From NCBI GenBank assembly GCA_948474755.1, contig CAOLHI010000954.1, positions 139,501-203,500 on the forward strand: a DNA stretch of 64,000 nucleotides, written 5' to 3'. Below, in pieces: positions 22,930-35,764 of the stretch. A model generated the notes under the pieces. That model saw only the letters and a list, made by a program, of their open reading frames with translations, had not been told where the DNA came from and ran no database searches. The position numbers and the translations under genes are program-made. Origin of the DNA: Ctenosaura bakeri (lineage: Eukaryota; Chordata; Lepidosauria; Squamata; Iguanidae). Position 1 is the stretch's first letter. Every line of letters starts with the position of its first letter.

Positions 22930-25125
22930 GCCATAGTTGCTCATTGTCCATAAATCATTTTTCATTGAGCAGGAAGATATGAGCATGAAGTGGTAGAATT
23001 TCAAATAATGAGAAGGAGATACATTTTGTGCCACAAATCTGAGCCTCTGAGTGGTACCCAATAGAGAATGCCTGAAGCTCACGCTTGTTACAATTCATTT
23101 CCATAATCTAACACACCCAAGCAATGCTGCTAAACAGGCTGTGACTATCTACATTTAAACCAAAATGCACCTCTTTGCCATACTCCTAAAACAATTGTTT
23201 AAAAATGTATTCTGAACCCCTTCCTTCTTCCATGTCATCTTGCTCAACACATTTGTCTTTAATACTGAGCTATTTGTTTGAAATTACAGAACTTCTTTGC
23301 TGAGCAGGAAAATGTCATTCTACATTTCAAGAGTGGAGGTTGTTGCTAGATGTTATAACCTTCTAGTTTTACACACTTACTTCCCATTTAACCAAGAATG
23401 ATCCCTGCACATCTCCCTTAACTTGTTCCTATAAGATATCTATTGTAGTTACATCAGATTTGATATGCCAGCAGCATTAATTGAAAGGGATCTTTGAAGT
23501 TCATGGAAGCAATCCATAAAGAGAGAGAGAAAACAAAGGTGAGTTGAACCTTCCTGATACTTCCTAGTGCATTTAAGAACAATTGCTACAATTAAACAAA
23601 AATTGGCCTGTTTCTGAAAATCCAAACAGTACTTATTTATGCAGTTGTTAATCAAAAGCTTTAATAGAGTAAGAATACAAAGGTTGATTATTGAATTCAA
23701 TTTTTCTCATAACTTTCCAGTTTGTAATTGACCAAACATATATAATTCCCAAATCCCAGCATGTAGACTACAGAGCACCTTACTTATTCATCTGCAATAA
23801 ACTATATTCTGATTCCCATCATTGAATTTTTCAGCCCACAGATAAATACAATAGTTCAGGTCAGCACCATGTAATGGAAGAGGTAAGAAAGTCAGCCATT
23901 GTATGTAAGGGACTGGTTGGTTTGCCTAGAAATATAGTATTCAGGCCATAGATGGTACTTGTGTTGGATAGATGCCCACCCAGTTATTGGACACCATGGT
24001 TACCCGAAGGTTCTAAAAAAATATAACTGGAAATTCAAAAAAGAGTGTGGCCCTAAGCATGCTTACTTGAAAGTTAATGATCATGAACAAGCAAACCTTT
24101 CAGAGATAAATGTGTTTAGGTTAGGGGCTTTTGGATATTTCTCATTCATAGGGAAACCGTAAGTTAAAGCTGACTTGACAGCAAATAGTAACATGGTTTC
24201 TGAAACGTTTTATAACTCCAGTGCAACTCATTAAGAAACCCAGGATAATGCAGCAGTGGCAAGCTCCTTTGAGTAAATACTATTTTCAGCAATGAAACTT
24301 CAACTGTAATTTTTTTCCTAAATATTAGGAACAGGTTCTCTGTCCCTACCCCCAGAAAGAAACCTATCACTGGAAACTCACATTGTTCAAAATATGTTAC
24401 CTTTATACTGCACGCTCTTCTTATCTGTGAGGCCTTTATGTCTGGAATCCTGTTTGTGGCCAAAAAAAAAAAAAGAGTAAATATTTTTCCTGATGAGAAT
24501 ATCAAAGCCCTGTGCCATTTCACTGAAGTCTGGATGACACCTGCGGAGAAGCAAGTCATGACATTTTAGCTGACTTAGTTGTTTTTTTTTCACCCTCTTC
24601 TTATTGTGGTTTGTTACTTCATTTTTATTTATGCTGACAGAGGAAAAGTGTTGTACATGAATCTGTTCAGATGAGGCCTTGGCAGACTTTTTCCATAATT
24701 CACATATTTCTTCCTGCTCCCCCACCATTCCCTTGTTAAGTAAGTCGACTGTATGCGTTAGTGTTATCTACATGTGACAGTTCTACAGTGTAGGGAGAGA
24801 GGACTTGAGCCCATTTGTATTAGCAGCCATGGAGCTTTGTTTCCCTCCGGATTTCTCAAACACAGTCCTGTTTTATCAAGATAATAAGCTTTGGGGTTTC
24901 ATATTAAGGAGAGACCTATTTACATGTCAGACAGGAAAAGTCATGACTGACTAAAGCTCTGTGATCCTTGAAAATATGAAGTCAGGATCAATAATATTTA
25001 TTACAGTCCCATTTATAAAGCAGGAATCATGAAACAGCATGTAAGAATGCTGAACGTATAAAGGAAGCACACACTTGAAGGATATTCACATTTACCAGGC
25101 TCTAATCCTACTCTTCTTGTGAAGC
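22930..25125. other. Unassigned intergenic sequence
   Basis: I see no gene. The minus-strand open frames at 24164-24728 overlap one another and include a run translating to KKK/FFF from a poly-A stretch at 24461-24475. A phrase at 24050-24080 (CTAAGCATGCTTACTTGAAA) resembles the 14034-type repeat. Confidence 0.4.
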
Positions 25126-25133
25126 ATCTAATA

Positions 25134-25263
25134 CAGTGTTGGGAATTGTGCAATGCTCTAGATATCAGATTGGAACTCCTATCAGCCTTCACCAACAGTG
25201 AGGAATTTTGAGGGCTGCAATCTTACAGCATCCAGAGAGCTAGCTACACATTCTCCATTCCTG
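25134..25263. mobile_element. 130-bp palindromic hAT-like MITE
   Basis: Starts CAGTGTTGGGAATTGTGCAA and ends ACACATTCTCCATTCCTG, an imperfect inverted pair. The arms include GATTGGAACTCCTATCAGCC. Flanks ATCTAATA (left) and TCTAAACA (right) share TCTAA, the usual core of hAT target sites. It is degenerate and has no coding capacity. Confidence 0.6.
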
Positions 25264-25269
25264 TCTAAA

Positions 25270-28045
25270 CATCTCAGATAGGACACAAGTATGTTTGTAA
25301 TGGAGGGCAATCAAGAGGCAAATCCATTCACTTTTACTGTGACTTAATTTGGTGCATAGTTTACTGTACCCATCAAGCATTTCTTTCCAGGGTGCTTCTT
25401 TGCTGTGGGTACTATTAAAGAAAACAATAAAGATAGTGTAAGAGAATTGAAATACATTTTATGGCCTCCATCTAAGTTCCATTTACTGTGTAATATGGCA
25501 GCGCTTAATAACTGTATACTACCGTCATAATTAAATTATCTAATTAGTAATATACACAAAGTGCTTGCCTTGTGTTCTTGTAATTTTACTTTGCTTGACT
25601 TAAAATAGTTTATTTAGTCTCCCCATAATAACTTAAGTTCCCTGGGCGGCTCACAAAACAAAGATGAGGTCTTTTTCAACCTTCTTTGAGGGCTTTGGGA
25701 AAAAGCCACACTACAATTGCATGCAGGCAAGTCAGTTCTCTCTCATGAAACTAGAGAAAAAGATGAGGGTAGATCTATGGAGACAAGCACTGGTTCAGTT
25801 CTCAGGAACTCTTTCTGAGTCCCACTGATTTCTGTGGGTCACAGTTGATAGCCGACTGTACTGAGCATCTTTTCAAGGGAGGGAAACACTGATTCTCACT
25901 GTCAGTACAGGAATACTTCTGTTAACAGCATCTCTGACAAAGAAGTACCTTTTTACCAAGTCTTTTCATGGGAGCACCACTCTGTCCCTCTTTTCTTGTC
26001 TTCTGTTTAGGTGAAAGTGTTTTTGTACCACTGGCATCAAGAAGATGGTGAAGGTGGAAAGAAAGAAAAAGATGGTGATGGAGGGAAGGGAAAACCTGAA
26101 CTTTCCATGTTCGGTTGCAGCAATGTGCGTGTCTGCAGTAAACAATGCGCTAAAGCTTGAGCTGGGAAAGAATAGGATTCTACTCTAGACAATCCTACTG
26201 TAGCTGTGCGTGGTTATGCACAACAGGCAAGCTGAACAGATGCCTCCAGAGACACTTATTGAGGCAGTGTGAAGAGCAAAACAAAAAGAAAAGGGGGAAG
26301 GCAGATTAACCTGTCTCACCCTTTACTCTAGCATAGGGGGGGGACATAGATGATTGAAAATGTTTGTGTTTACTTCTGCAAAGTTTACCTGACCTGGCTG
26401 TTTCATTTCTCATAGGCATAGTGCTAGTTTTATCAAAACAAAACAAAAACAAAAACCACTTGGTTAAACCTGTTGAACTACTCTTATATTTTATGGTAGG
26501 AACATATTCCTATTCTTTCCATGTTATTTCTACCTCTAATACCAAAGTTTCTGTTAAAGAAGTAATGCCTAGGAACATACTTACTTTGTTAACTAAGTAT
26601 ACCTATATTGTGCTATCACGACAGGGATCTGGTTTAGCTTCCACCTTCCAATCTCATCCTTGAGTCATCATCTTTGTTTCCTTTCAAAAATGTTTTCTTG
26701 CTACATTTAGGAATGGGATTGTCCAGTTAGGACTATCCAAGACCCTGAGATTTCAGAGCCAAATCTAAGATTTAGAGATAATAACTTGTAATGTCCTAGG
26801 AGGCAAAGGTGACATTACAAGATACTTCTTCTAGTTATGTCATTAAACATGATACCCTAAGCACTGACCACAGCTGCACAGACTATGCCATTCAAATAAA
26901 TAAAACCAAGGAAAATAGACAAAGGGCACACAGTTTTCAAGGCAGTGCTTTCACCCTGAGATTCCTCCCCTGCTGTCTAAGAACTGAATAAGCAGGCCAA
27001 GGCCATGAGACCTGATAACCATCTTGTGATAGGAGCAAAATCTGTTCACCCCTGAAATCTGATGTCTGGGCCTCAATTGGATGACCTGTGAACCAAGCAA
27101 AGCAGGCCAAGGTTTCAAAAACAGGTTTTAACTTGTGGTATCAGCATACCACATGCTTGAAACTCATCCATTTCTGGTCAAAGCCTTCATGTTTAAACAT
27201 GTTGCAATATGTTCTGCTGCCAAAATAATTATGTTTTTCCTATAGGTGTACTTTCAGGCTGAAAGAATAGGTTTATAGAAAGAGGCAAAGCAGAAATATT
27301 TTCCATTTGTCCAGTGTCTGTTGTCTAGTGTTGTCAAGTGACAAACACATTTGTACACAACACACACATGCACACACCCTGCTATTTAATAAACCCTTTA
27401 AACCACCTTAATGACCAGTTTCTTATACTAAGGAACTCATCAATATCTAGACAGGCATGGAAGCAGCTAGGAAGCGAGTCCGTTAATGAAATGTTAATGA
27501 CTGAATTAGACCTGTAATAACCGAGGTAGGGTATACTGCTGTGAGTCCATTAGCATCAGCAGACCCTGCTGGGGAAAAGGAAAACAAACAATGTACACAC
27601 ATACATACAAAAAGCCCCTCTTCACAAACATTTCATGTAACTATATCAAACTGTACGTTGGTGACTCTGAGCTAAATTTATAATATAATATGGCATGTCA
27701 GAGTAACTTAACCCCCCCCCCCCCAATAGTTGACATTCATATCTTGTGCTTGTGCTCCTGGAATGGTGGAGCTTATGGGAATCACTAGGATGCATATTCA
27801 TTCAATTGTCATACCCCTGCTCCTAATGGCACGGTGAGACTGTAAAATATAATCTCTCTCCTTAATAGAGATGTGAATGTTTTTCGGTCTCATCTCCATT
27901 GTGTTTGTTCTCTGCAACATCCCTATCCAATCTCAGTTCTAAATTGTGTTAAGAGATCTTCCCCACTTCATGTTTGAGAATGTGTGGATATTCAAAATGT
28001 GTACATACTTATGAACATATGATTGTTTTGATGAACATATGATTG
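25270..28045. other. Unassigned intergenic sequence, partly conserved-looking
   Basis: No gene recognised. 25500-25570 contains a cluster of TAATTA/ATTAG words, and 27475-27590 is repeat-free with balanced composition. Both are candidates for regulatory conservation only. A 13-C run occupies 27712-27724. Confidence 0.35.
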
Positions 28046-28051
28046 GTTATT

Positions 28052-28219
28052 GAGCCAGCATGGTGTAGCTGTCTGAGTGTTAGACTATGACCTTGGAGAC
28101 GTATATGAAAACTCACTGGGTGATCTTGGGCTTATCATGGACACACAGCCCCAGAAAACCCCATAACACATTTGCCTTAGGGTTACTATAAGTCATAAAT
28201 AACTTGAAGGCAAACAATG
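28052..28219 (+). mobile_element. tRNA-derived SINE, near complete
   Basis: Begins GAGCCAGCATGGTGTAGCTG, continues TTAGACTATGACCTTGGAGA and CTCACTGGGTGATCTTGGGC, and ends TATAAGTCATAAATAACTTGAAGGCAAACAA. The central segment is missing and the ACA tail is short. Confidence 0.85.
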
Positions 28220-28224
28220 ATCAC

Positions 28225-28815
28225 AGTGATTGTTTCATGTATTTTTCTCCATTGACCCAAGTATCTTATGTACATTTTTTGAATATTGCATACCTTCTCA
28301 ATATATGCATGTCTTTGAACAAATGCATTAAGGGCCTCAGAACTATATGGATTGGCAAGGCAAGAGGCATTTTGTCCAGTTCCCAGTCTTAGGAGTTGTG
28401 AAATTGTTTTTTTAATGAGGAATGTGAAACCAGTTAATTCATTTTACCTCTAATTACCATAGATATACACCTATTTTTATATACCTACTTGTCTCCTCAA
28501 GTTATTTGCAACTGGTGAGTATCTTTGTTGTTGCTCAGATGGCAACCGTACAGAAAAGGAAAGAACAGTGGAAAGTTTAATTTCTGTCCTAGTTCAGAAT
28601 TTAATCTTCCAGTTTAAGACTTGCTTTTCACTAAAGGAAACATTGCAACTCCCTGCCTCCCAATAAGCAATGCTTGAGTACTATTTGGACTGATCATTGC
28701 ATAATCAGTTCCTAATCCAGAACATCCCAAATTTAATGTAAAATCATGCTAATAATGGGCAATATTAATGCAGAGTTGTAGAATAATTTGATGTAGAAGT
28801 ATAACTTATTTTGGT
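28225..28815. other. Unassigned intergenic sequence
   Basis: Nothing recognised. Confidence 0.4.
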
Positions 28816-28818
28816 AGC

Positions 28819-28905
28819 AAGGCTGCAATCCTAAACAGACTTTCTTGGCTATGTTTGTCTCATTGAAATAAATGAAAGTTACCTGGAGGTAATATGAACA
28901 AAGAC
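28819..28905. mobile_element. Short squamate repeat, 'GGCTGCAATCCTAAAC' type
   Basis: Begins AAGGCTGCAATCCTAAACAG. It includes the central palindrome-like TCTCATTGAAATAAATGAAA and a TTACCTGGAGGTAA hairpin core. It resembles the repeat at 14034-14106 with its centre retained. It has no coding capacity. Confidence 0.5.
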
Positions 28906-28909
28906 TGGG

Positions 28910-29440
28910 GTGAAGACCTGTAACCTGGGATGTGGAATTTGAATTTGTTCATTTCTCCAAATTGAACTAATATTTTCATCCCATTCTTGTTTGTATTGCA
29001 TTGTAAAACTGCTTATTCTTTACTTATTGAAATTTTTACTCGTTTTTCTATGCATTTTCTGAATGTGTAAATTTACTGATAAATTTTACCTTGTATATTC
29101 ATTTCCCCCCTCAGATTAAAACACGTTTTGAAATAATGTTTTAAAAATTATGTGCATGTCAGTTGCTCATATTATAAAATGCAAACATTTATTTTGTTCA
29201 TACTTTATTTGTCTGAAATGTCTTATGAATCTCATGTACATGGAAATTCTTCAGGTAAGATGCATTTCTTTTCACAATCAATGTTGAGAGATACAAAAAA
29301 GTTACTTTTGTCAATAATATTTAAATCTACTAAATTTGTCTCCATCCCTACTTGCAGCCTTGTCCAAGAGTATATGGCTACCAATGGGGATAAAATCAAG
29401 CAACTCGGGACTTCTTCAAGTAGATATTGTGGCTGCATGT
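28910..29440. other. Unassigned intergenic sequence
   Basis: AT-rich, no gene or repeat recognised. Confidence 0.4.
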
Positions 29441-29448
29441 GCAACTAA

Positions 29449-29650
29449 GGCCATTTCTGCCGTACACTGTTCTCGTGCTATTATTCCACTTACAACATCC
29501 TGTGGAATCCTGGGGTTTGCAGTTTAGGGAGGGCCATTTAGAATTTTCAGCCAGAGAGCTCTTTATCTTCAGTAAACTACAAACCCCAGAATTCCACAGG
29601 ATGCTAAAAGTGGAAAAATAGCACTAGAACAGTATAGAGCAGAAATGATC
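29449..29650. mobile_element. 202-bp short palindromic MITE with TAA target duplication
   Basis: The left end is GGCCATTTCTGC and the right end is GCAGAAATGATC. Both flanks are TAA (29446-29448 and 29651-29653). The arms are the block TGCTATTATTCCACTTACAA plus CCTGTGGAATCCTGGGGTTT, facing AAACCCCAGAATTCCACAGG plus GTGGAAAAATAGCA. The spacer contains CCAGAGAGCTC. The 3-bp TAA duplication supports PIF/Harbinger-type movement. It is non-autonomous. Confidence 0.85.
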
Positions 29651-29659
29651 TAAGGCAGC

Positions 29660-31825
29660 CAACATCTGTACATTAAACACTCAGAACACTACACTTGATT
29701 AGGATTACTCTATTACTACTCTAACAACTCCAGTCACATTCAGAAACTGGCATTTAAAAACAGTAAATCTTTTCTATTTATATTTTATAATAACTCGATT
29801 TATCAGTTATGGAGTAGTGGCAACAAATCCTGTGAAGAAACTCATTGAGATTGTGCAGAGAAGAAGATTGATCTTATGAAGTTTGTTCATTAGAATCTGA
29901 ACTCAGAAATAAAGAGTCAAGAGTCAGTTGTTAAATTTTAAATGAAGAACAGCACTGATCAATTTGCAAAGGAAAGTCTGCTAACTCATCAACACCCTTG
30001 TTTTACTGACTGAGGAACTATCAGGCAAAAGAGCTGAAAGAGCCACCAAGAACAGTAAGGAACTTTGAATCTCCCTTTTATATGTTTCCATCTGCCTCTG
30101 CATACAACTTTCTCTTCACTCCTCCCTCCATCCCTTTCACCATGCTCGGCATCAAGTGAAGACAAGATGGCAGCATTTTAATTTAAGAAAGGGAAGGGGA
30201 AAAGGAGACTTTACCATTAATTCATCATTTAACTCAACGGTAATTCAGAGAATGTCATACCTTCAATAGCGTAATAATAAGAGATTCTACTTGGTTTCTA
30301 GGGATGTGAGTTTGTGTAGTCTTCAACAATCCTATAAGCAATACAACCTTCCCCCAGCCCCCACACTGTGCAGTGTTAACCTGGTAGACCTTAATTGTGT
30401 GAGTGATCTAGTGAATAATATTCACATTTTTCTTTTCAAAAAATAGACTTTCCTGAGATGTGTACAAAATGTGTCATGCTCTCTACAAATTGCTTGTCAG
30501 CTGTGCTGTTTTCCTTCCTTTTGATTTTTTTTATATAAAAAACCCTGTTTCCTGAAGCCTTTGTCAGCTCTCTTATTGAAATTGCACTTGGTTATCAAAA
30601 TTGGAAGTGACTCTTTTTGTATAGTACTCCTGACTGAAAAGTGAAATCAAGACCTTGAGATGAAATGGCCTATGAAGATAAAGGTTGAAGGTAAATTGCA
30701 ATATATGGCAAAGGAAATGGTCTTATTTGAGTCATGCTAATGGAGTATGCTTCTCTCTATGAAATGATATATTTGACACCTGTTAAGAACAGTGGTGTAA
30801 TTTGGCAAAGGTCAGAAAAATTCTGAGCTCCTGAAAAGGACATCACTATGCAGACCATCATAGGGCTCATGAAATAATTTTGTTGGTTGCCTGGCTTCAC
30901 TGAAATTTTAGAGGCCTATAGAGTTGAGTCCAAGGGTAGTAGTAGTTGCTGTTTTGTGGCTTAATTTTAGCTTGGCTTCTGGCTTTTGCAAATCCTTTAA
31001 GACCTTGCTGAAATGTCTGCTTATGCTCCCAGCATGTCCTTGCAAAACAGAGCCCTTTGTCCTTGGACTTAAGTTTCTCTTGAAGTTGATTCTTAGTGAT
31101 CGTAATTTCAAGTTAGTCAGAAAATATCAGATGAAATACTTCCTCAGCAGAAAATCAAAATATAAATTTTCTGCAGGACATGTTTATTTTTATTCATTCT
31201 CTGAAATATCTCTTGCAGAATTGTTCATATTGATCTCAGACGAAGATGTGCATAACTGCAACCTCAATGGGACATGCTTCAGCCCAAGTTGTGTCTCCCA
31301 TGCCTCTGTCAGGCATGACTAGAATGGAAAACTGATATACCCAAAGCAAAATTTGCACGTGAACAAAATCAAAAAGATGTTTTCTTTTCAGACAAGGGTC
31401 ATTAGCTCCAGGATAAGTTGAAAGCACTGACTGAATCTGACAAGAGCTAGAGCATCCCTAGTGGCATGTGGATGCCCTTCCATTTAAACTTTGTTACCAC
31501 AAATTACAAAACTCCTTCATGAATTAAAAAAAAAAATAGGAGGAATCATAGGGATAACAGAATCTCATGGAAGGTAGACCAATTATACTGCCAAGGAAAA
31601 GATGGCCCATCAGTCTGCCACATGATGACACCAAGTGAAGATGGATAATAATTTCACTTCATTTCATTTTTATGAGACTTTATCAAGGTTAAAAAAAGTT
31701 TTAATATTCCTGATGGATTTTTTAAAAACAGATCAAATGTATGAAAAGCCAAATGTTAAATATTTTCCCACCCAGGTCTAGGGTTCTGAATGTTTAACTC
31801 TCTTTTAATTTTTTAAAAACACTTC
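29660..31825. other. Unassigned intergenic sequence
   Basis: No gene recognised. Open frames at 30924-31322 (plus) and 30908-31111 (minus) are mutually overlapping and have no domain resemblance. Confidence 0.4.
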
Positions 31826-31827
31826 TT

Positions 31828-32250
31828 TTTTTAATTGAATATTTTGAGTAGGACTACAAAAGAAAGAGAAAAAGAGAGAGAATGGGAGAGGGGCAAATAC
31901 AACTTAAACATAAAATACGATATAAACATAAGAATACACACTGGGTTTAAATGGACCTTATTTCCACAAATATATTTTCTTGAAGCTGATGTCTACAAAA
32001 TACATGTTTGTGTGCAATTAAAACAATAACCAGTCTGATGACCAGAGAAGGATAGATGGTGAATGTCTATCTTTCCAACCTTCAAATAGAAGTCTTTGTG
32101 ATAGTGAAAGCATGCAGGATCCAACACTGACCATAGGTTAAATGCCACATCAGAGGAATTCTATTTAAAAGAACCTTAAGAACCTTAAAATCTCAAGGTT
32201 TTTCCAATACAATATTAATATCTGTAACACATCCAGCCAAAAAGGAATAA
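31828..32250 (-). mobile_element. Possible L1 3' UTR fragment
   Basis: A T-rich start (TTTTTTTAATTGAATATTTT) is followed by a purine-rich AGAAAGAGAAAAAGAGAGAG tract. This parallels the layout at the 3' end of the L1 at 18255-18485. There is no coding remnant to confirm it. Confidence 0.3.
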
Positions 32251-32254
32251 CCAC

Positions 32255-32955
32255 TGAACACACCCAATTCATGTGTCAGAAGCATTTACATTACCAACAT
32301 TTAGTTGAAGCAGACAGTTTCTTTCTGAAAACACATAATGGTGTCCAGTACACTCAGAATACTAATTTTTGCTGTAGCAATTATAGTTTTAGATCTAAAG
32401 AGTTTTTAGGCATTAAAGGTAGGATTGGTTTTCATTGGTATAATTTGCAAGAGACACTCTAATTCTTTATACCAGTGAACTCTAACTTTGAAAGCTTAAC
32501 TCCTGAAAGTGTGAGTTTGAATCACTAGGTACTCAACACGTTCATGATGAATTAATGCTGGCAGACTTTTCTTCCCCTCACATGTTTATCATCTTTAACA
32601 GCTACAAGACAAGGAGGTACATCATGGTCCTCTAGCTGTACTTACTGAATTTTTCTGATGCAAATGCAGAATTAAACTTTAATTGTTTTGGTTTTTTAAA
32701 TCAATCTATCAAAATTCACACAATTATTCATATCTGTGAGGGAAAGACCAAGGTTTTAATAATTTATATTTGAGAAGAAACAAAATGGAGAGATTTCTAC
32801 ATCTTTATCTTCAAGCCTTGTCCAGAAGCAGTAATGCTGAGTGTGGACATGAGAGCAGAAGTTATGTGGAAGTAGAAAGGAGGCATGAAAAGGTCATATG
32901 GCAAAGTCTGTGGATTCCAATAATAATAAGTGGGATTTGGAGAGAAGTATGGTGT
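32255..32955. other. Unassigned intergenic sequence
   Basis: Nothing recognised. Confidence 0.4.
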
Positions 32956-32957
32956 GC

Positions 32958-32961
32958 TATC

Positions 32962-33007
<46 letters not shown>
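32958..33007. repeat. (ATCT)n tetranucleotide microsatellite
   Basis: About 12 units of ATCT. It sits at the edge of the repeat that follows, at the position where a reverse-oriented retroposon would have its tail. Confidence 0.97.
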
Positions 33008-33140
33008 ATCTACCACATTTATACTCTGTCTTTCAGCCAAAAAGATTCCCAGAGTGCTTTACAAGTTGCTAATTTGACAATTCCCTGCCTTCAGGCTTAC
33101 AGTTGAAAAAGACATGAAACACAAGGAAAGGGGGATGGCA
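33008..33140 (-). mobile_element. Reverse-oriented SINE/LINE 3' end fragment
   Basis: TTTATACTCTGTCTTTCAGC, then TTCCCAGAGTGCTTTACAAG and CCCTGCCTTCAGGCTTACAG, match the reversed 3' ends of common squamate retroposons (usually TTTATATCCCGCC...CTTACAA). The preceding (ATCT)n probably grew from its tail. Confidence 0.5.
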
Positions 33141-33218
33141 TGGGGAGTGGGATTAAGTCCTACTGATGCTGGCCACTGTTTTTGCCCTCAGAGGCCAGAC
33201 CAATGGCAGTTGGTATCA

Positions 33219-33402
33219 GTCACGTAGGGACGTTGGGGTGGGAATGGGGATTCGCCCCAGTTGGCAATGTTTCTGGAGATTCCTGGCTGGTAGCCACACC
33301 CTCACATGCCGTGGTCATGCCCCCATACCCCACAGCGGCCATGCCCCTCACATTGTAGACCCACTTCCTCCCCCTCCCTCTCCAAGCTCCGCCACTGATT
33401 GA
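33219..33402 (+). repeat. Dispersed C-rich repeat, copy 2
   Basis: Same ordered phrases as 14438-14645: GTCACGTAGGGACGTTGGGG, GGGATTCGCCCCAGTTGGCA, repeated CATGCCC units and the end TCTCCAAGCTCCGCCACTGA. The shared end suggests a defined 3' boundary. The family is unknown to me. Confidence 0.6.
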
Positions 33403-33409
33403 TATAGAG

Positions 33410-34195
33410 GGAGGACGTTCAATAAACCACAGGTGTCAAGCAAAGCATGAATGTTAACTTCTTATCTGCAAAGATAATGCTGCATCCAAAAGTACATACT
33501 TGATTCTTCAGGGGGAATACATTCCTGTCTTTTAAAAGATCACAAATTTCTACCTAGGGTGGTAGAATTCTCATCCAACAGTGGCTTATTACCTTGGCTG
33601 CTTTAACAAAGAAATAGTGAAGGCTAGTGGTACCTGTGACTTACCAATATCCTACAGTTGCAGGTATAGGTAATCTGGGTTTGTTGTAGTACCCAGTCTG
33701 CTTCTGGCTGTTCAGGAGACAAAGATGGCCAGAAGTGCATTTTACCAACTAAATTTAATATACCAGCTGAATTTCTCCATGCACTCACTGTCTGGGGTCT
33801 TCATTATTGTAAACTGTTCTAAATTGAGCTACCCTGTGTTTGAAAACTACCAAGAAGTTCCTACAAGTATAAAAATGTGCAAGAACTGGGTATTGAGCTT
33901 ATAGTGCATCTATTTTGACTAGTATGCATGGTACCAGTCTGCTTCCAGGATCCTTTTGAAAGTCTTAGTTATTTCTTTTGAAGCACAGCTGAGAACTGCA
34001 GGGGTTAAGCTGTGTTCTCCTACAGCCTACTGGCCAGGATTTAAGATCAGTGGCTTTAAGAATGTTCATAGCAGGTTCATAGATATGGTCTTTCCTCATT
34101 CTAGAAGGTAATCAGGCAGATTTTCTTTCGTTTTAAAATAGGCTTGTCATTTTGCTGTAAACCACTTGGCTATTTCAAATGGGCTATTGTTTGTC
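33410..34195. other. Unassigned intergenic sequence
   Basis: Nothing recognised. Confidence 0.4.
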
Positions 34196-34202
34196 CATAA
34201 GG

Positions 34203-34265
34203 AAGAGAAGGAAGGAAGGAAGGAAGGAAGGAAGGAAGGAAGGAAGGAAGGAAGGAAGGAAGGAA

Positions 34266-34323
<58 letters not shown>

Positions 34324-34334
34324 AGAAAGAAAAG
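34203..34334. repeat. Compound (GGAA)n-(GAAA)n microsatellite
   Basis: About 16 GGAA units (34208-34270) pass directly into about 15 GAAA units (34268-34331). The plus strand is entirely purine for some 130 bases. Open frames on both strands are translations of the repeat. Confidence 0.97.
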
Positions 34335-34339
34335 CAGCA

Positions 34340-35695
34340 CTGTTGCATTCTTGCTGTTTACATCAAATGACCAAGTGCTGATCAAAATGGTCTACACCAG
34401 AAGAATGGTCATTTGAACCTTGTAATATAGGGAGCTTTGAGCAGTATGAATCTTTGCTCAGTCATTAAACAATGGGAAACATTGGTGTGTGTGTATGTGT
34501 GTGTCATGCATGTAGGTGCAAGACTAGGGAAATGCTTTTGGAAAGAGACAATCATTTGTCCCTGTTGGAAATTCCCTCTGATGCAGCTATGCATCATTAT
34601 GCCTGACAAACCCTAGAAACCTTGGAAAGACAAAATATGTACAAGTTGGTTGTTAAGCATATGTGATATGTTTTGCCTTGTCACTGGGCAACAGAAAGTG
34701 TTTTGAAAATGAGTTTATATGTTGCCAAAATCTTTCTGAAAAGTTAAGGTGTGTTGTTATTATTGTTGTTCATTATTTCTAGAATACCCCCAGCTAAGCA
34801 GGGGATACAAATGTTTCCATTTTGAATGTAAAACAACCTAATTTGCATTTTCCAAACTAAAATATGAATTGAAAAGTAAGTATGATTTGATTGTTGTACT
34901 TAATTTTTTTTCCATTGTAGTTATCTATCTCCCACTGCCCAAATGTGCAAAAATGCAAATATCTGAGGGACTTGTGTACATGAATAGATAATTTAAGAAA
35001 AACAGCATACAAAAACATGACTAAACATTTTAGGACTTTGAAACTATATATTCTAGACTCTAACTGCCTAAAATTGTTCAAAGTCTTCAAATATATAGAT
35101 TTTTTAAGGCAATTCTTTGCACTATGTTAGTTATATTGGCTTGTACTCAAGGATGGTTTTGACATAGCAGAAAGCACTTGTGCTAATACAATTCAGGATG
35201 CCTGATTTTCACCAGTTCTCTCCAGTTCATTGCCCAGATCTCCTGAGTCTCAGGTGTTTGTGTGTGTGTGTGTAATTAGATAAAATCAGGTGTCTTCCCT
35301 TGTGCTAATGGAAACAACAATGAACAAATAAGGATCAAACTATGTGAGACACTGTTTTCCCTCCAGCTATGCAATTCTTTCAGATCTTTGTGCCTGAGTA
35401 ATCAGAATTGCACATGATAACCTTGCCTACCTCCCAGTGACCAGTTGTCAGACACTGTAAGTTGATCTGCAATAGGCAGAAATCAGGAAAGCTTGTACTA
35501 GAGCAATCAGTTGACTTTGATCACTCCAGGGAGGACAATGTCCAAATACAGAGCTGCTCCTCTGGCGTAGTCTGATCTTTAGTGGTAGTACACAGCCTGT
35601 GGTACTGGAGCTGCATGCAGCCTTGAACCTATGAAACCTCTTCACCTAGAGAAGCTCTACCCACCTTTTCCTAATCAGTTGAGATGAGGTGAAGG
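34340..35695. other. Unassigned intergenic sequence
   Basis: Contains a GT run at 35256-35272 and otherwise nothing recognisable. Minus-strand open frames at 34857-35090 and 35448-35645 have no domain resemblance. Confidence 0.4.
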
Positions 35696-35764
35696 TGAAG
35701 AAATACTTTTGTCTAATTTTTGAGATCTCTGGGGGATGGGAAGGCTTTCACCTACATGACATGA

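Noticed and set aside
32958..34334. CRISPR-like array from regular repeats
   Set aside because: The repeats are simple microsatellites without spacers, in a vertebrate genome.
34166..34385. Lysine/glutamate-rich and leucine/serine/phenylalanine-rich small proteins
   Set aside because: Direct translation of the GGAA/GAAA microsatellite on both strands.
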